From: Bacillota bacterium
GTDB taxonomy: Bacteria > Bacillota > GCA-003054495 > Carboxydocellales > JAJZTU01
Direction: 5' to 3'
Length of the DNA: 9,223 nt
Assembly: GCA_021848765.1 (NCBI GenBank)
Contig: JAJZTU010000125.1
Coordinates: forward strand, 1-9,223
Each line of letters starts with the position of its first letter. Position 1 is the stretch's first letter. Positions 1 through 7,250 of the stretch are shown here, piece after piece. The translations under genes and the position numbers were made by a program. A model generated the notes under the pieces. The model did no database searches and was not told where the DNA came from. It saw nothing but the letters and a program-made list of their open reading frames with translations.

Positions 1-1
1 A

Positions 2-139
2 ATCAGCCTTGAAGGTATCGATCTCAACCTGGATCCGCCCTGTGTGGCATTATTCAACAAGGCCCTGGAAAATGCCCGTCTTATCCGGCAAATGGTCAAA
101 GCAGAATTGGAAGGACACATGAAAAAGGGAAAGTGGTAA
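2..139 (+). CDS. 3' end of an unidentified gene (partial)
   Basis: An open frame enters from the left edge and ends at TAA 137-139, giving 45 residues. The visible tail is hydrophilic and probably helical, with an ALENARLIRQMVKAELEG stretch and a basic KKGKW end. I do not recognise the family from this fragment. Its stop codon overlaps the ATG of the next gene (TAATG), the typical arrangement of translationally coupled genes in one operon, so it and the MFS transporter are probably co-transcribed and functionally related. The identity of this gene would be the best clue to the transporter's substrate. Confidence 0.6.
   Translation: MSLEGIDLNLDPPCVALFNKALENARLIRQMVKAELEGHMKKGKW
124..130 (+). 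promoter_or_regulatory. Ribosome binding site that decides the MFS start
   Basis: AAAGGGA lies 8 nt before ATG 139. A GTG two codons earlier (133) would leave only 2 nt of spacing, so the ATG overlapping the upstream stop is the better start. Confidence 0.6.
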
Positions 140-1464
140 TGTTGCAACAGGAAACACAAACCGTCCGGGATGCGGCCCTTGGACCAAATGAGGCTGGGGT
201 AGGCGTTATTCAGCAGGAAAGCTCTGTAAACAGGTCGCCGGTCTCTGGCTCCGGGGTTATTCATTACGGGATTTGGATTCTGCTGGCGGGGGTCGTCACA
301 GTATTCGGCTGCTTAGGTCTGGGGCGGTTTGCCATGGCCATGATCCTGCCGGCGATGAGAACAGGATTGGGCTTGAGTTACAGCGAGCTGGGTCTTGTCG
401 TGTCTGCGGCTTTTGCCGGGTATCTGGGGAGCACGGTGGTGAACGGGTTCCTGGCAGCCAGGTATGGTTCCAGGCTGGTGATAACTGTCTCCATGTTCGT
501 TGTAGGGTTGTCCATGATTATGACAGGTATGGCCAAAGGTTTCGGACTGGCTTTTGCCGGGCAATTGCTGGCCGGAATCGGAGCGGGAGGAAGCAATGTG
601 CCGGTAATGGGTTTGGTAGCCCGTTGGTTTGCGCCTTCCCGGCGGGGAATGGCATCAGGTTTTATGGTTTCGGGGAGCGGCATCGGCCTGGTAATGGCGG
701 GGGTTGTGGTACCCTACCTGTTGAAGGTCTATACTGATAATGGATGGCGGGTAAGTTGGTTTTATTTAGGAATAGTGGTTTTGGCCATTGGTGTGTTGGG
801 GGCCATAGTTCTCAGGAATAGTCCCGAGGAGATGGGCCTTGAGCCAATCGGAGGCCCGGTTGTAGCTCCCGGGTCTAATGGGGCTCCTGTTCTTAAGTGG
901 GGGGAGATGTACAGGTTAAAAATCCTGTGGCATCTTGGATTTATTTACTTTATGTTTGGTTTTTCCTACGTAACCTTTACCACCTTCTTTGCTTCCTATT
1001 TAGTAAACGAAAGGGGCTTTACCACTACAGGAGCCGGCCAACTTTGGGCGACTGCCGGGCTGGTGAGCATAGTCAGTGGATTTATCTGGGGTACAGTTTC
1101 AGATTATGTCGGCCGCAAGTGGGGACTGGCCATGGTATACACCCTCCAGGCATTTTCCCTGGCTTTGCTGGCGCTAGGCTCCAATAATGCTTTTGTTTAT
1201 CTTGCTACCATCGTCTACGCCTTGACTATTTGGAGCATCCCGGCTATCATGGCTGCAGCTTCCGGTGATTATGTCGGAGGGAAACAGGCTACGGCTGTCT
1301 TGGGCCTGCTTACCATCTTCTTTGGAGCCGGACAAATGTTATCTCCATCCTTGTCCGGTGTGCTCATCGACTATTCCAAAAGCTTTTCCACAACTTTTGG
1401 AATCTCGGCTCTGGCCTGCCTGTTGGGAGCAGGTGGCGCCATGCTGCTGAAGAAGAGGGTTTAA
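139..1464 (+). CDS. Major facilitator superfamily transporter (YbfB/YjiJ-like)
   Basis: This is a 441-residue multi-pass membrane transporter of the MFS. A hydrophilic N-terminal tail of about 40 residues precedes about 12 hydrophobic segments in two halves, separated by a polar loop near residues 226-258. The first-helix motif LGLGRFAMAMILPAM (59-73) resembles the YbfB/YjiJ branch. The loop-2/3 signature is present in both halves: GFLAARYGSR (about 103-112, degenerate) and GTVSDYVGRK (318-327, close to consensus). The PEEMGLEP segment after helix 6 is common in MFS organic-anion carriers. The substrate cannot be read from sequence. The start at 139 is set by the TAATG overlap with the previous gene and the AAAGGGA ribosome binding site; GTG 133 is a less likely alternative. 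Coupling to the upstream gene suggests uptake or export of that enzyme's substrate or product. Membership of the MFS is secure; the subfamily is tentative. Confidence 0.87.
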   Translation: MLQQETQTVRDAALGPNEAGVGVIQQESSVNRSPVSGSGVIHYGIWILLAGVVTVFGCLGLGRFAMAMILPAMRTGLGLSYSELGLVVSAAFAGYLGSTVVNGFLAARYGSRLVITVSMFVVGLSMIMTGMAKGFGLAFAGQLLAGIGAGGSNVPVMGLVARWFAPSRRGMASGFMVSGSGIGLVMAGVVVPYLLKVYTDNGWRVSWFYLGIVVLAIGVLGAIVLRNSPEEMGLEPIGGPVVAPGSNGAPVLKWGEMYRLKILWHLGFIYFMFGFSYVTFTTFFASYLVNERGFTTTGAGQLWATAGLVSIVSGFIWGTVSDYVGRKWGLAMVYTLQAFSLALLALGSNNAFVYLATIVYALTIWSIPAIMAAASGDYVGGKQATAVLGLLTIFFGAGQMLSPSLSGVLIDYSKSFSTTFGISALACLLGAGGAMLLKKRV

Positions 1465-1521
1465 GCCAAAATTAGGCTGCGGAAAATAAACTGTGCCTAT
1501 TATAGCATGAGTACTTTTTTC

Positions 1522-1565
1522 AAGTCCGGTGAAGTAGAAATTACTTCGCCGGACTTAATTTTTTT
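1522..1565 (+). terminator. Rho-independent terminator after the MFS gene
   Basis: A 15-bp stem (arms 1522-1536 and 1542-1556, one G-U pair) closes a 5-nt loop and is followed by AA and seven T residues (1559-1565). It lies 57 nt after the MFS stop and separates that operon from the SLH gene. The T run on the left flank (1515-1520) gives no downstream U tract on the minus strand, so it is directional. Confidence 0.92.
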
Positions 1566-1606
1566 CGTGACAGGGGAGAGATTTGGTGGGAATTAAAATT
1601 AGAAAC

Positions 1607-1671
1607 TATTTTGTAAATGATGGAAGGAATTTGCAGGAAGGGGGCGAATAGTAACTGTAATTTACAAAATA
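1607..1671 (+). repeat. Perfect 12-bp inverted repeat in the leader of the SLH gene
   Basis: TATTTTGTAAAT (1607-1618) is matched exactly by its reverse complement ATTTACAAAATA (1660-1671), with 41 nt between. A further GTAAA half-site at 1673-1677 makes a second, smaller dyad with TTTAC 1661-1665. The right arm ends 7 nt before the ribosome binding site AAGGAG (1679-1684) of the SLH gene. It could be a paired operator or a long mRNA stem-loop that stabilises the transcript or affects ribosome access. There is no U tract, so it is not a terminator. No convincing sigma-A promoter was found here; TTGCAG 1631-1636 with TGTAAT 1656-1661 (19-nt spacer) is the best weak candidate and overlaps the right arm. 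Confidence 0.6.
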
Positions 1672-1690
1672 TGTAAAAAAGGAGAGTTTC

Positions 1691-4600
1691 ATGAAACGCA
1701 GATGGAGAAGGTTTGTGGTTAGTTGCGTCATTATGCTAACAGTGTTGAATTCGGTCATATTTCCGGGGGCAGCCCGGGGAGTGGAACTAATACCGCTACA
1801 GGCAAAGGCCGGAAGGGATGAACCTGTATCAGAGGGCGCTGATTTTGCTGATCTAAAAAACCACTGGGCTGAAAAAGATATTCGCCGGCTTGCAGCCAAC
1901 CGAACCGTCAAGGGGATTTATAGTAATGGCAAGTTGTTTATTATGCCCGAGCGCCCTATTACCAGAGCCGAGTTTGTTACTGTCCTGGCCAGGGTTTTGG
2001 GGCTGTCCCCCAAAACGGAGTCCTTCCCCGCAGGGAAACAGCCCACGCCAAGGCAGCCGTCCCCGGCCAATGGTGCAGGCTTTACCGACACGGTTGGTCA
2101 CTGGGCTCAGGGATCCATTCTTGCCGCACAGCAAACAGGGCTGACCAGGGGCTATCAGGATGGGAAATTTGGCCCGGACCGGCCTATAAACCGGGCTGAA
2201 CTGGTCACCATCATCAGTAGGGCCAAGGAGTGGAAGGACTCTGAAGCTTCCCTGCCTGCGGAATCGCTATACAGTGATGTGCCTAAATCTCACTGGGCAT
2301 ACCTCTCCGTCCTCTCCGCCCGGCGGCATGGCGCTGTTTCCGGCTACCCTGACGGTACATTCCGCCCTGAGCGAAGGGCCAGTAGGGCCGAGGCCTTTGT
2401 GTTGATTAATAAGGCATTTGGTGGAACGGAAGAGAAGTATAACGGCCCTACCCTGTCGAAGGAAGTCCTGGATATGTTTAAGGTTACCAAACCCGACGCT
2501 GATGATGACCGGGATGGGCTGTTCAACCAGTTGGAAATATTGGTGGGGCTCGACCCCCGCAAGCCCGACAGTGGCCGGGATGGGACTCCTGACGGGAGGA
2601 AGGACCTGGACGGAGATGGGGTGAACAATCTTCAGGAGCAAACCTACGGTACTGACCCCGGCCGGGATGATACAGACAGCGACAACCTCACTGACGGAGA
2701 AGAGATCAATACTTACAAAACCAATCCCCTGCATCCCGACACTGACCGGGACGGGCTTTCTGACGGCGCCGAGGTCAAATACGGGCTGTCTCCACTTAAG
2801 CAGGACACCGATGGGGATGGAACTCCTGATGGCCAGGAGAAGCTGCACCAGCAGGTATCCTGGAGAACAGGGCACAGCAATCAGGTAGCTGTTGCTTTAG
2901 ACACCCAAGGTGATTTAGCCCAGGCTGCCACTATCAGCGATCCTTCCGCTGACCCGGGGTTGACAAATATCCCAGGCTTAGTGGGAAACCCTGTGGACAT
3001 TGAGGTTAAGGCACAATTTGACACTGCCACCCTGGAATTTTCCTTCGACCCTGCCGCTCAGGGTGGGGCCCCTGGTGAGAACTTGCTGATTCTATGGGTG
3101 GATGAAGCAAACCAGAGCTTGGTTCCCCTGGAGCAGCAATGGGTAGACCCCAAAAAGAACAAGGTTTACGGGACCACAACCCACTTCAGCAAATACCTGG
3201 TGGTAGATAAGGAGAAGTGGCGGAAAGCTTGGGCTGCTCCATTGCAAAAAGTCCGGTGTAGAGCAGCAGAGGGGAATGTCAGTGTGGCCATGGTCATTGA
3301 CAGTTCCCTGACCATGGCCCGCAATGACCCTGACGGGGAGAGAAAAAAGGCAGTCAAAAACTTTGTCCGGGGTTTACTGCCGGGGGACCGGACCGCCCTT
3401 ATTGAATTTGACCACAGCGCCAGGGTGCTGCAACCGCTGACCACGGTACTGAGTGATGTAGAAAAAGCAGTTGACCGGGTGGATGAAGCAGGAGGAACTA
3501 TAATTGACGGGGCAATTAAAAAAGGTGTAGAAGAGTTGGCCGGAGCACCTGCCCAAACCAAAAAATATCTAATCCTGGTAACCGACGGCAAGGATGAAGC
3601 CGGCGGTTTTGACGAAGCAATCCTGAAGGAGGCTATAAAACAGCAGGTTACTGTCTTCACAGTGGGGCTGGGTGCAGATACTGACCGGGAACTGCTGCAA
3701 AGGATTGCCCAAGACACCGGAGGCAAGTACTATCCCTTAAAAGCTGCTGCAGAAATTCACAGCGCCTTTGAGCGCATTGCCGGTCAAACGGCCAAACCGG
3801 TTGACTCTGATGAAGACGGTCTGGCTGACCAGGTTGAAACCGCCGGGCTGCGGATCTATACCGGTGAACTCGTAAAAACTGACCCGAAGACCAAAGACAC
3901 TGACGGGGACGGGGTCCCTGACGGATTTGAGGCGGGAAAGGTGGTCGTTGATATCCTGGGAAGGGAATATTACCGCCTGCAGAGTCATCCTGCCCTGCCG
4001 GATTCCGATGGTGACGGAATCGTAGATGCTGAGGACCCCCAGCCCATGAACCGGAAATTTCCTCTGCAGGCGTTGCCTGTGCTGTTCCTCCATGGGGCAA
4101 TGGCCTCAGTTTCTCCCGACTTTAAACACGTAGAAAAATATAACCAGGTCCTAAGCAACATTACTCCCTTAAAAGGCGGCTACGACGGATTTTTTGCTGC
4201 GCTGGAGGAAGCAGGCTACAAGGATTATCTTTATTTCGCCTCTTATGACTGGAGACACCTGACCAAGCACAGTGTAGAAAACTACCTTATTCCTGCTATT
4301 AACAGGATGGATCAGGATGTCCGGGCAAAAATCAAAGCCAGGGTTGCTGAGAAATTTGCTAAGTACAAGCAAGCTAATCCTTATTTCCGGGAGTTATCGT
4401 CCAAATCTGTCCTTAAATTTAACCTAGTCTCCCACTCCATGGGAGGAATTGTTTCCAGGCTGCTGCTGGAAGGGGATTATCAGCCCTACAACACCAGGGT
4501 TAACAAGCTGATTATGGTGGGTACTCCCAATCACGGTTCGGTCAATGCCTATACCATTTGGCAGGGAGGGGTAGGACAGGACCTAACCTACAAAATCCTG

Positions 4601-5218
4601 CTCAGGCTCTTCATTAGTGACTTTTACAAGCATTTCTACGGAGGCAAACCAAGTCTGGACTATGACAGCGCCAAGATGCTGGGGATTATCAGAAGCTATT
4701 TTCCTTCAGTAAAGGTGCTCCTGCCGACTTGGAAGTTTTTGCTCAGGTTCCAGACTCAGCCTGAGAAAACTGTTTATGAAGCCTTAAGCCCTGAGGATGA
4801 CAACAAGACCCTGGCCTGGTTAAACAGACCGGAAAACCTGGACAAGCTGTACCGGCGTGCTAAAGTGTACAGCATCGCCGGTACAGGCCTGGAGGTTTAT
4901 AAAGGCATCTGGCTGGCGTCAAAAACGGGACCTGTAAAGAGTGGCCAGCCCTGGAAGGATGGCAAGCCTTTATTGGATATATTCGGCAATTTCCGGTTTG
5001 AAAATGACCCTGTAAACGGTGACGGTACCGTTCGGGTAGAAGCGGTAAAACTCAAAGCAGACCCTGAACTCTATAAAGGTGAGCACAGTTTGTTGCTAAG
5101 TGAAAAGGGCGTAGTAAACCAAGTATTGAGCGAATTAGGCATTAACTATCATTGGGGAGGCGAATTAAGCCTCATTGATAATCAGGCGGTCATGCTAAAC
5201 GACATTGCGGGTATGTAG
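1691..5218 (+). CDS. S-layer-anchored SLH/TSP3/vWA/lipase-like multidomain surface protein
   Basis: This 1175-residue protein is probably exported and held on the cell wall. In order it has: a signal peptide (basic MKRRWRR, hydrophobic core to about residue 25, cleavage near 28-31); three SLH repeats (about 51-104, 130-178, 193-243), which bind secondary cell-wall polymer; five clear calcium-binding DxDxDG-type TSP3 repeats plus one degenerate copy (268-384); a beta-sandwich-like region ending in THFSKYLVV (about 395-505); a vWA domain (529-700); three more TSP3 repeats (705-782); and an alpha/beta-hydrolase domain (790-1175). The vWA metal site shows D537, S539, T541 (Thr where Ser is usual), T603 and D632. 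The hydrolase has an oxyanion-type LHG (800-802), nucleophile S916 in SHSMGG, a GTPNHGS motif (944-950), D1111 in NGDGTV and H1132, as in LCAT/PGAP1-type lipases. Family knowledge predicts ester hydrolysis outside the cell; the substrate is unknown. The start follows AAGGAG 1679-1684 at 6-nt spacing. The gene looks monocistronic, with a terminator before it and a new promoter after it, though no clear terminator follows it. Confidence 0.9.
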   Translation: MKRRWRRFVVSCVIMLTVLNSVIFPGAARGVELIPLQAKAGRDEPVSEGADFADLKNHWAEKDIRRLAANRTVKGIYSNGKLFIMPERPITRAEFVTVLARVLGLSPKTESFPAGKQPTPRQPSPANGAGFTDTVGHWAQGSILAAQQTGLTRGYQDGKFGPDRPINRAELVTIISRAKEWKDSEASLPAESLYSDVPKSHWAYLSVLSARRHGAVSGYPDGTFRPERRASRAEAFVLINKAFGGTEEKYNGPTLSKEVLDMFKVTKPDADDDRDGLFNQLEILVGLDPRKPDSGRDGTPDGRKDLDGDGVNNLQEQTYGTDPGRDDTDSDNLTDGEEINTYKTNPLHPDTDRDGLSDGAEVKYGLSPLKQDTDGDGTPDGQEKLHQQVSWRTGHSNQVAVALDTQGDLAQAATISDPSADPGLTNIPGLVGNPVDIEVKAQFDTATLEFSFDPAAQGGAPGENLLILWVDEANQSLVPLEQQWVDPKKNKVYGTTTHFSKYLVVDKEKWRKAWAAPLQKVRCRAAEGNVSVAMVIDSSLTMARNDPDGERKKAVKNFVRGLLPGDRTALIEFDHSARVLQPLTTVLSDVEKAVDRVDEAGGTIIDGAIKKGVEELAGAPAQTKKYLILVTDGKDEAGGFDEAILKEAIKQQVTVFTVGLGADTDRELLQRIAQDTGGKYYPLKAAAEIHSAFERIAGQTAKPVDSDEDGLADQVETAGLRIYTGELVKTDPKTKDTDGDGVPDGFEAGKVVVDILGREYYRLQSHPALPDSDGDGIVDAEDPQPMNRKFPLQALPVLFLHGAMASVSPDFKHVEKYNQVLSNITPLKGGYDGFFAALEEAGYKDYLYFASYDWRHLTKHSVENYLIPAINRMDQDVRAKIKARVAEKFAKYKQANPYFRELSSKSVLKFNLVSHSMGGIVSRLLLEGDYQPYNTRVNKLIMVGTPNHGSVNAYTIWQGGVGQDLTYKILLRLFISDFYKHFYGGKPSLDYDSAKMLGIIRSYFPSVKVLLPTWKFLLRFQTQPEKTVYEALSPEDDNKTLAWLNRPENLDKLYRRAKVYSIAGTGLEVYKGIWLASKTGPVKSGQPWKDGKPLLDIFGNFRFENDPVNGDGTVRVEAVKLKADPELYKGEHSLLLSEKGVVNQVLSELGINYHWGGELSLIDNQAVMLNDIAGM

Positions 5219-5414
5219 GGATATGCTTTCAATGCTTTAAGCTGCTTCTTTGACTGTAAATTGCTAGGGTTTGCAACCGTTTGGGGATAAAAAAATACCG
5301 GTCGCAAGGTGAGACGGCATAGGGAGATATAGAGCGCAGGGCGGTGAGTAATCATGGAATTTAGTGCTATAGCGTAGCAGGGGCCTAATTGAACAGATAT
5401 TTGGAGTTTCACCT
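5219..5414. other. Intergenic stretch without a recognised element
   Basis: No gene, rho-independent terminator or known riboswitch pattern was recognised between the SLH gene and the mecA promoter. A weak pairing between GCAACCG (5272-5278) and CGGTCGC near 5298-5304 has a mismatch and no T run. Read-through from the SLH gene into mecA therefore remains possible. Confidence 0.4.
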
Positions 5415-5443
5415 TTGTCAGAAAAATGCGCTAAAATTAATAT
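5415..5443 (+). promoter_or_regulatory. Sigma-A-type promoter of mecA
   Basis: TTGTCA (5415-5420) and TAATAT (5438-5443) are separated by exactly 17 nt in an AT-rich stretch. Transcription would start near 5450, leaving a leader of roughly 38 nt that ends in the purine-rich ribosome binding site GGAAGGGGG (5471-5479) before ATG 5488. Confidence 0.65.
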
Positions 5444-5487
5444 AAAGAAAGATATTGCGTGTGCTTCTCCGGAAGGGGGCGTGAACC

Positions 5488-6072
5488 ATGAGGTTTGAGC
5501 GTAATAATCTGGAACAATTGATGATCCACGTCAGTGGCAAAGACCTGGCTACCCGCAACCTGAAAATGGGGGATTTATGGTTAGACAGGACTTTGGCCAG
5601 ACAGCTTTTCAGGGAGATGATGGGCATGGCTAGTGACGAAACCGGTTTTTTCCTGGACGGCTCACCAATCACCCTGGAATTTTACCAGTGGGGGGAGGAT
5701 GGGCTGATGATGGTGGTCACCAAACGAGCTCCCCAGAGAAAATTAGAACTACTTCCCCCTGGTGAGCTACCCCTGGTCTTTGAGTTTGAAACATTTGACC
5801 TTGTGGTGGATGCCGGACTTCGCCTGAGAGAATTTAGCGGGCAATTGGTCAGTCTCTATCACCTTCAGGAAAAATACTACCTATACTTTGAGCTAAGTGG
5901 GCTCAGTAAAGCGGACTTTACAAAAGTCAAAACCCTATTGAGTGAATTTGCCCGGAAGGTGGATTATACCAGTGCATATCTTGAGGATTACGGTAAGAAA
6001 ATCATGGATGAGGATGCTCTGGAAATTATCCAAACAGTTTTTGCACGAAATGCTAACACTGTCACGAAGTAA
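5488..6072 (+). CDS. mecA: MecA-type adaptor protein for ClpC
   Basis: This 194-residue cytoplasmic protein matches the MecA (negative regulator of genetic competence) family, not the penicillin-binding protein that shares the symbol. MecA binds ClpC, promotes its hexamer assembly and delivers substrates such as ComK to ClpCP in Bacillus. Residues 1-80 fit the N-terminal substrate-recognition domain (the VSGKDLATRNLKMGDLW region and the LMMVVTKR strand). Residues 95-187 fit the ClpC-binding domain: FEFETFDLVVDAG, LYHLQEKYYLYFELSGL, and LEDYGKKIMDEDALEIIQTVFA split over 165-186. The linker between them (81-94) is short compared with the long acidic linker of Bacillus subtilis MecA (about 218 residues overall). 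The gene has its own promoter and ends in a shared terminator. Its targets here are unknown; the locus contains no competence gene. Confidence 0.82.
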   Translation: MRFERNNLEQLMIHVSGKDLATRNLKMGDLWLDRTLARQLFREMMGMASDETGFFLDGSPITLEFYQWGEDGLMMVVTKRAPQRKLELLPPGELPLVFEFETFDLVVDAGLRLREFSGQLVSLYHLQEKYYLYFELSGLSKADFTKVKTLLSEFARKVDYTSAYLEDYGKKIMDEDALEIIQTVFARNANTVTK

Positions 6073-6079
6073 AAGCAAA

Positions 6080-6112
6080 CGGCATGGTCTTAAGAGGCCA
6101 TGCCGCTTTTTT
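6080..6112. terminator. Shared terminator between convergent mecA and the glycosyltransferase operon
   Basis: An 11-bp stem (6080-6090 with 6095-6105, one G-U pair) closes a TAAG loop and is followed on the plus strand by C and six T residues (6107-6112). On the minus strand the same stem is followed by GTTTGCTTTT, a weaker U tract. It begins 7 nt after the mecA stop and lies just beyond the stop of the opposing gene at 6114. Confidence 0.9.
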
Positions 6113-6113
6113 A

Positions 6114-7223
6114 CTAGCCCAGTGAGTTTTCCCGGTTGTCATCAGGGATAAGGTCTCCGGTGTTTGTACCCCAGGTCCACTTGTTATTGGAGGTAAAGTT
6201 CCAGAAGGTGGCTGTAGCAATACCCAGAAGGTTGGCCAGGATATAGTTTAAGTTTGCAGATTCATAGAACACAGTCAGTACTGCGGCATTGATGAAAATA
6301 CCGATACTGCAGTAAATATAGAACTTGGCCAGCCTCACCAAAAAGGGCTGGGAGTTTTCGTTTTTCCAGGTAAAGTGATCATTTAGCATAAAGTTGGAGA
6401 ACATGGCTATAAAAGCGGAAAGCACACCGGAAAGTACCACGTTAGTCCGGAACATTCCCACCAGAAAGGTGTAGATAGCCAGGTTTACAAAAACCCCACT
6501 GAGGCCCACCAGGGAAAACTTCCAGAACCGGCTGTCCTCCGGGCTTGTACATACCAACCTGAAAAGATGGCGGAGGTAATTCAACTGTTCTTTGAAGCTC
6601 ATCTTCGACTCATCACCGGCCCGGGGCTGAAAGCGGTAAGGCACTTCTGCCACACTGCGGTAATTCCCTTTTACCAATACCTCCAGGAGGATTTTCCAGC
6701 CTACCGGGTTTAATTCCAGGCCATCTATAATGTGTTTTCTAAACATAAAAAAGCCACTCATAGGGTCTGTGGTATGGCGGGCTTTTTTTAGGGCAATCCA
6801 GGCCAGAGCCCTGGCTGATCTGGAGACAATTTTTCGCAGCAGGCTTAAGCCCCCGTCATCACCCCCAGGAATGAAGCGGCTGGGGACTACCAGATCATGG
6901 CCGGTTTTAATTTTAGCCAGCAGCTGGGGGAGCAGCTCCGGAGGGTGTTGAAGGTCGGCATCCATGACTGTGAGTATACTGCCCCTACAGGCTTGGAATC
7001 CTGTGGTGACAGCAGTGGCCAGGCCCCTTTCACCGTTTCTGTGGATATAGCTGACCCTGGGATTTTCTTTGCTGATCCGGGCCAGAAATTCCGGGGTTTC
7101 ATCACTGCTGTCATCTACGAAGATGATTTCAAATTCCTCTCCGTCCAGCACCTGGCAAATCCTGTCGGTGACTGTGTAAACATTATGTTTTTCGTTGAAG
7201 GTTGGGATGATAATACTTAGCAT
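6114..7223 (-). CDS. Polyprenyl-phosphate hexose synthase: GT2 domain fused to GtrA membrane domain
   Basis: This 369-residue protein has two parts. Residues 1-230 are a GT2 glycosyltransferase of the dolichyl-phosphate mannose/glucose synthase type: IIIPTFNE at the start, the nucleotide-sugar-binding VDDSSDET (D37, D38), the metal-binding DADLQHPPE (D88, D90), the DPMSGFFMFRK segment (153-163) and the FQPRAGDESKM loop (198-208). Residues 233-352 are a GtrA-like domain with four hydrophobic helices, typical of proteins thought to help move polyprenyl-linked sugars across the membrane. The predicted reaction transfers mannose (or another hexose) from GDP- or UDP-sugar to polyprenyl phosphate at the inner membrane face. 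The start is supported by AAAGGAG (7230-7236). It begins 27 nt after the stop of the PIG-V-like gene, so the two are almost certainly one operon. The exact sugar cannot be read from sequence. Confidence 0.9.
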   Translation of the reverse strand: MLSIIIPTFNEKHNVYTVTDRICQVLDGEEFEIIFVDDSSDETPEFLARISKENPRVSYIHRNGERGLATAVTTGFQACRGSILTVMDADLQHPPELLPQLLAKIKTGHDLVVPSRFIPGGDDGGLSLLRKIVSRSARALAWIALKKARHTTDPMSGFFMFRKHIIDGLELNPVGWKILLEVLVKGNYRSVAEVPYRFQPRAGDESKMSFKEQLNYLRHLFRLVCTSPEDSRFWKFSLVGLSGVFVNLAIYTFLVGMFRTNVVLSGVLSAFIAMFSNFMLNDHFTWKNENSQPFLVRLAKFYIYCSIGIFINAAVLTVFYESANLNYILANLLGIATATFWNFTSNNKWTWGTNTGDLIPDDNRENSLG

Positions 7224-7250
7224 AATCTGCTCCTTTCAAGGATTAGGTTA

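Noticed and set aside
1617..1676. A 19-codon upstream reading frame (ATG 1617 to TAA 1676) ending just before the SLH ribosome binding site
   Set aside because: There is no ribosome binding site before the ATG, the region is explained by the inverted repeat, and such a short frame is likely by chance; kept only as something ribosome profiling could settle.
2267..2875. A 202-codon open frame on the minus strand inside the SLH/TSP3 region
   Set aside because: It is opposite a strongly supported gene and is produced by the repetitive Asp/Gly-rich codons there; no ribosome binding site or recognisable protein.
3166..3726. A 186-codon minus-strand open frame opposite the vWA domain
   Set aside because: A low-complexity Ser/Pro-rich product typical of antisense shadows; no start signal and no domain resemblance.
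5272..5340. Possible c-di-GMP (GEMM-like) or other riboswitch after the SLH gene
   Set aside because: A few short matches to GEMM-like words exist, but the tetraloop/receptor layout and conserved core are absent, and no terminator or adjoining gene start fits.
5488..6072. Beta-lactam resistance, because of the symbol mecA
   Set aside because: The protein is the small ClpC adaptor of the same name; no transpeptidase domain or SxxK/SxN/KSG motifs are present.
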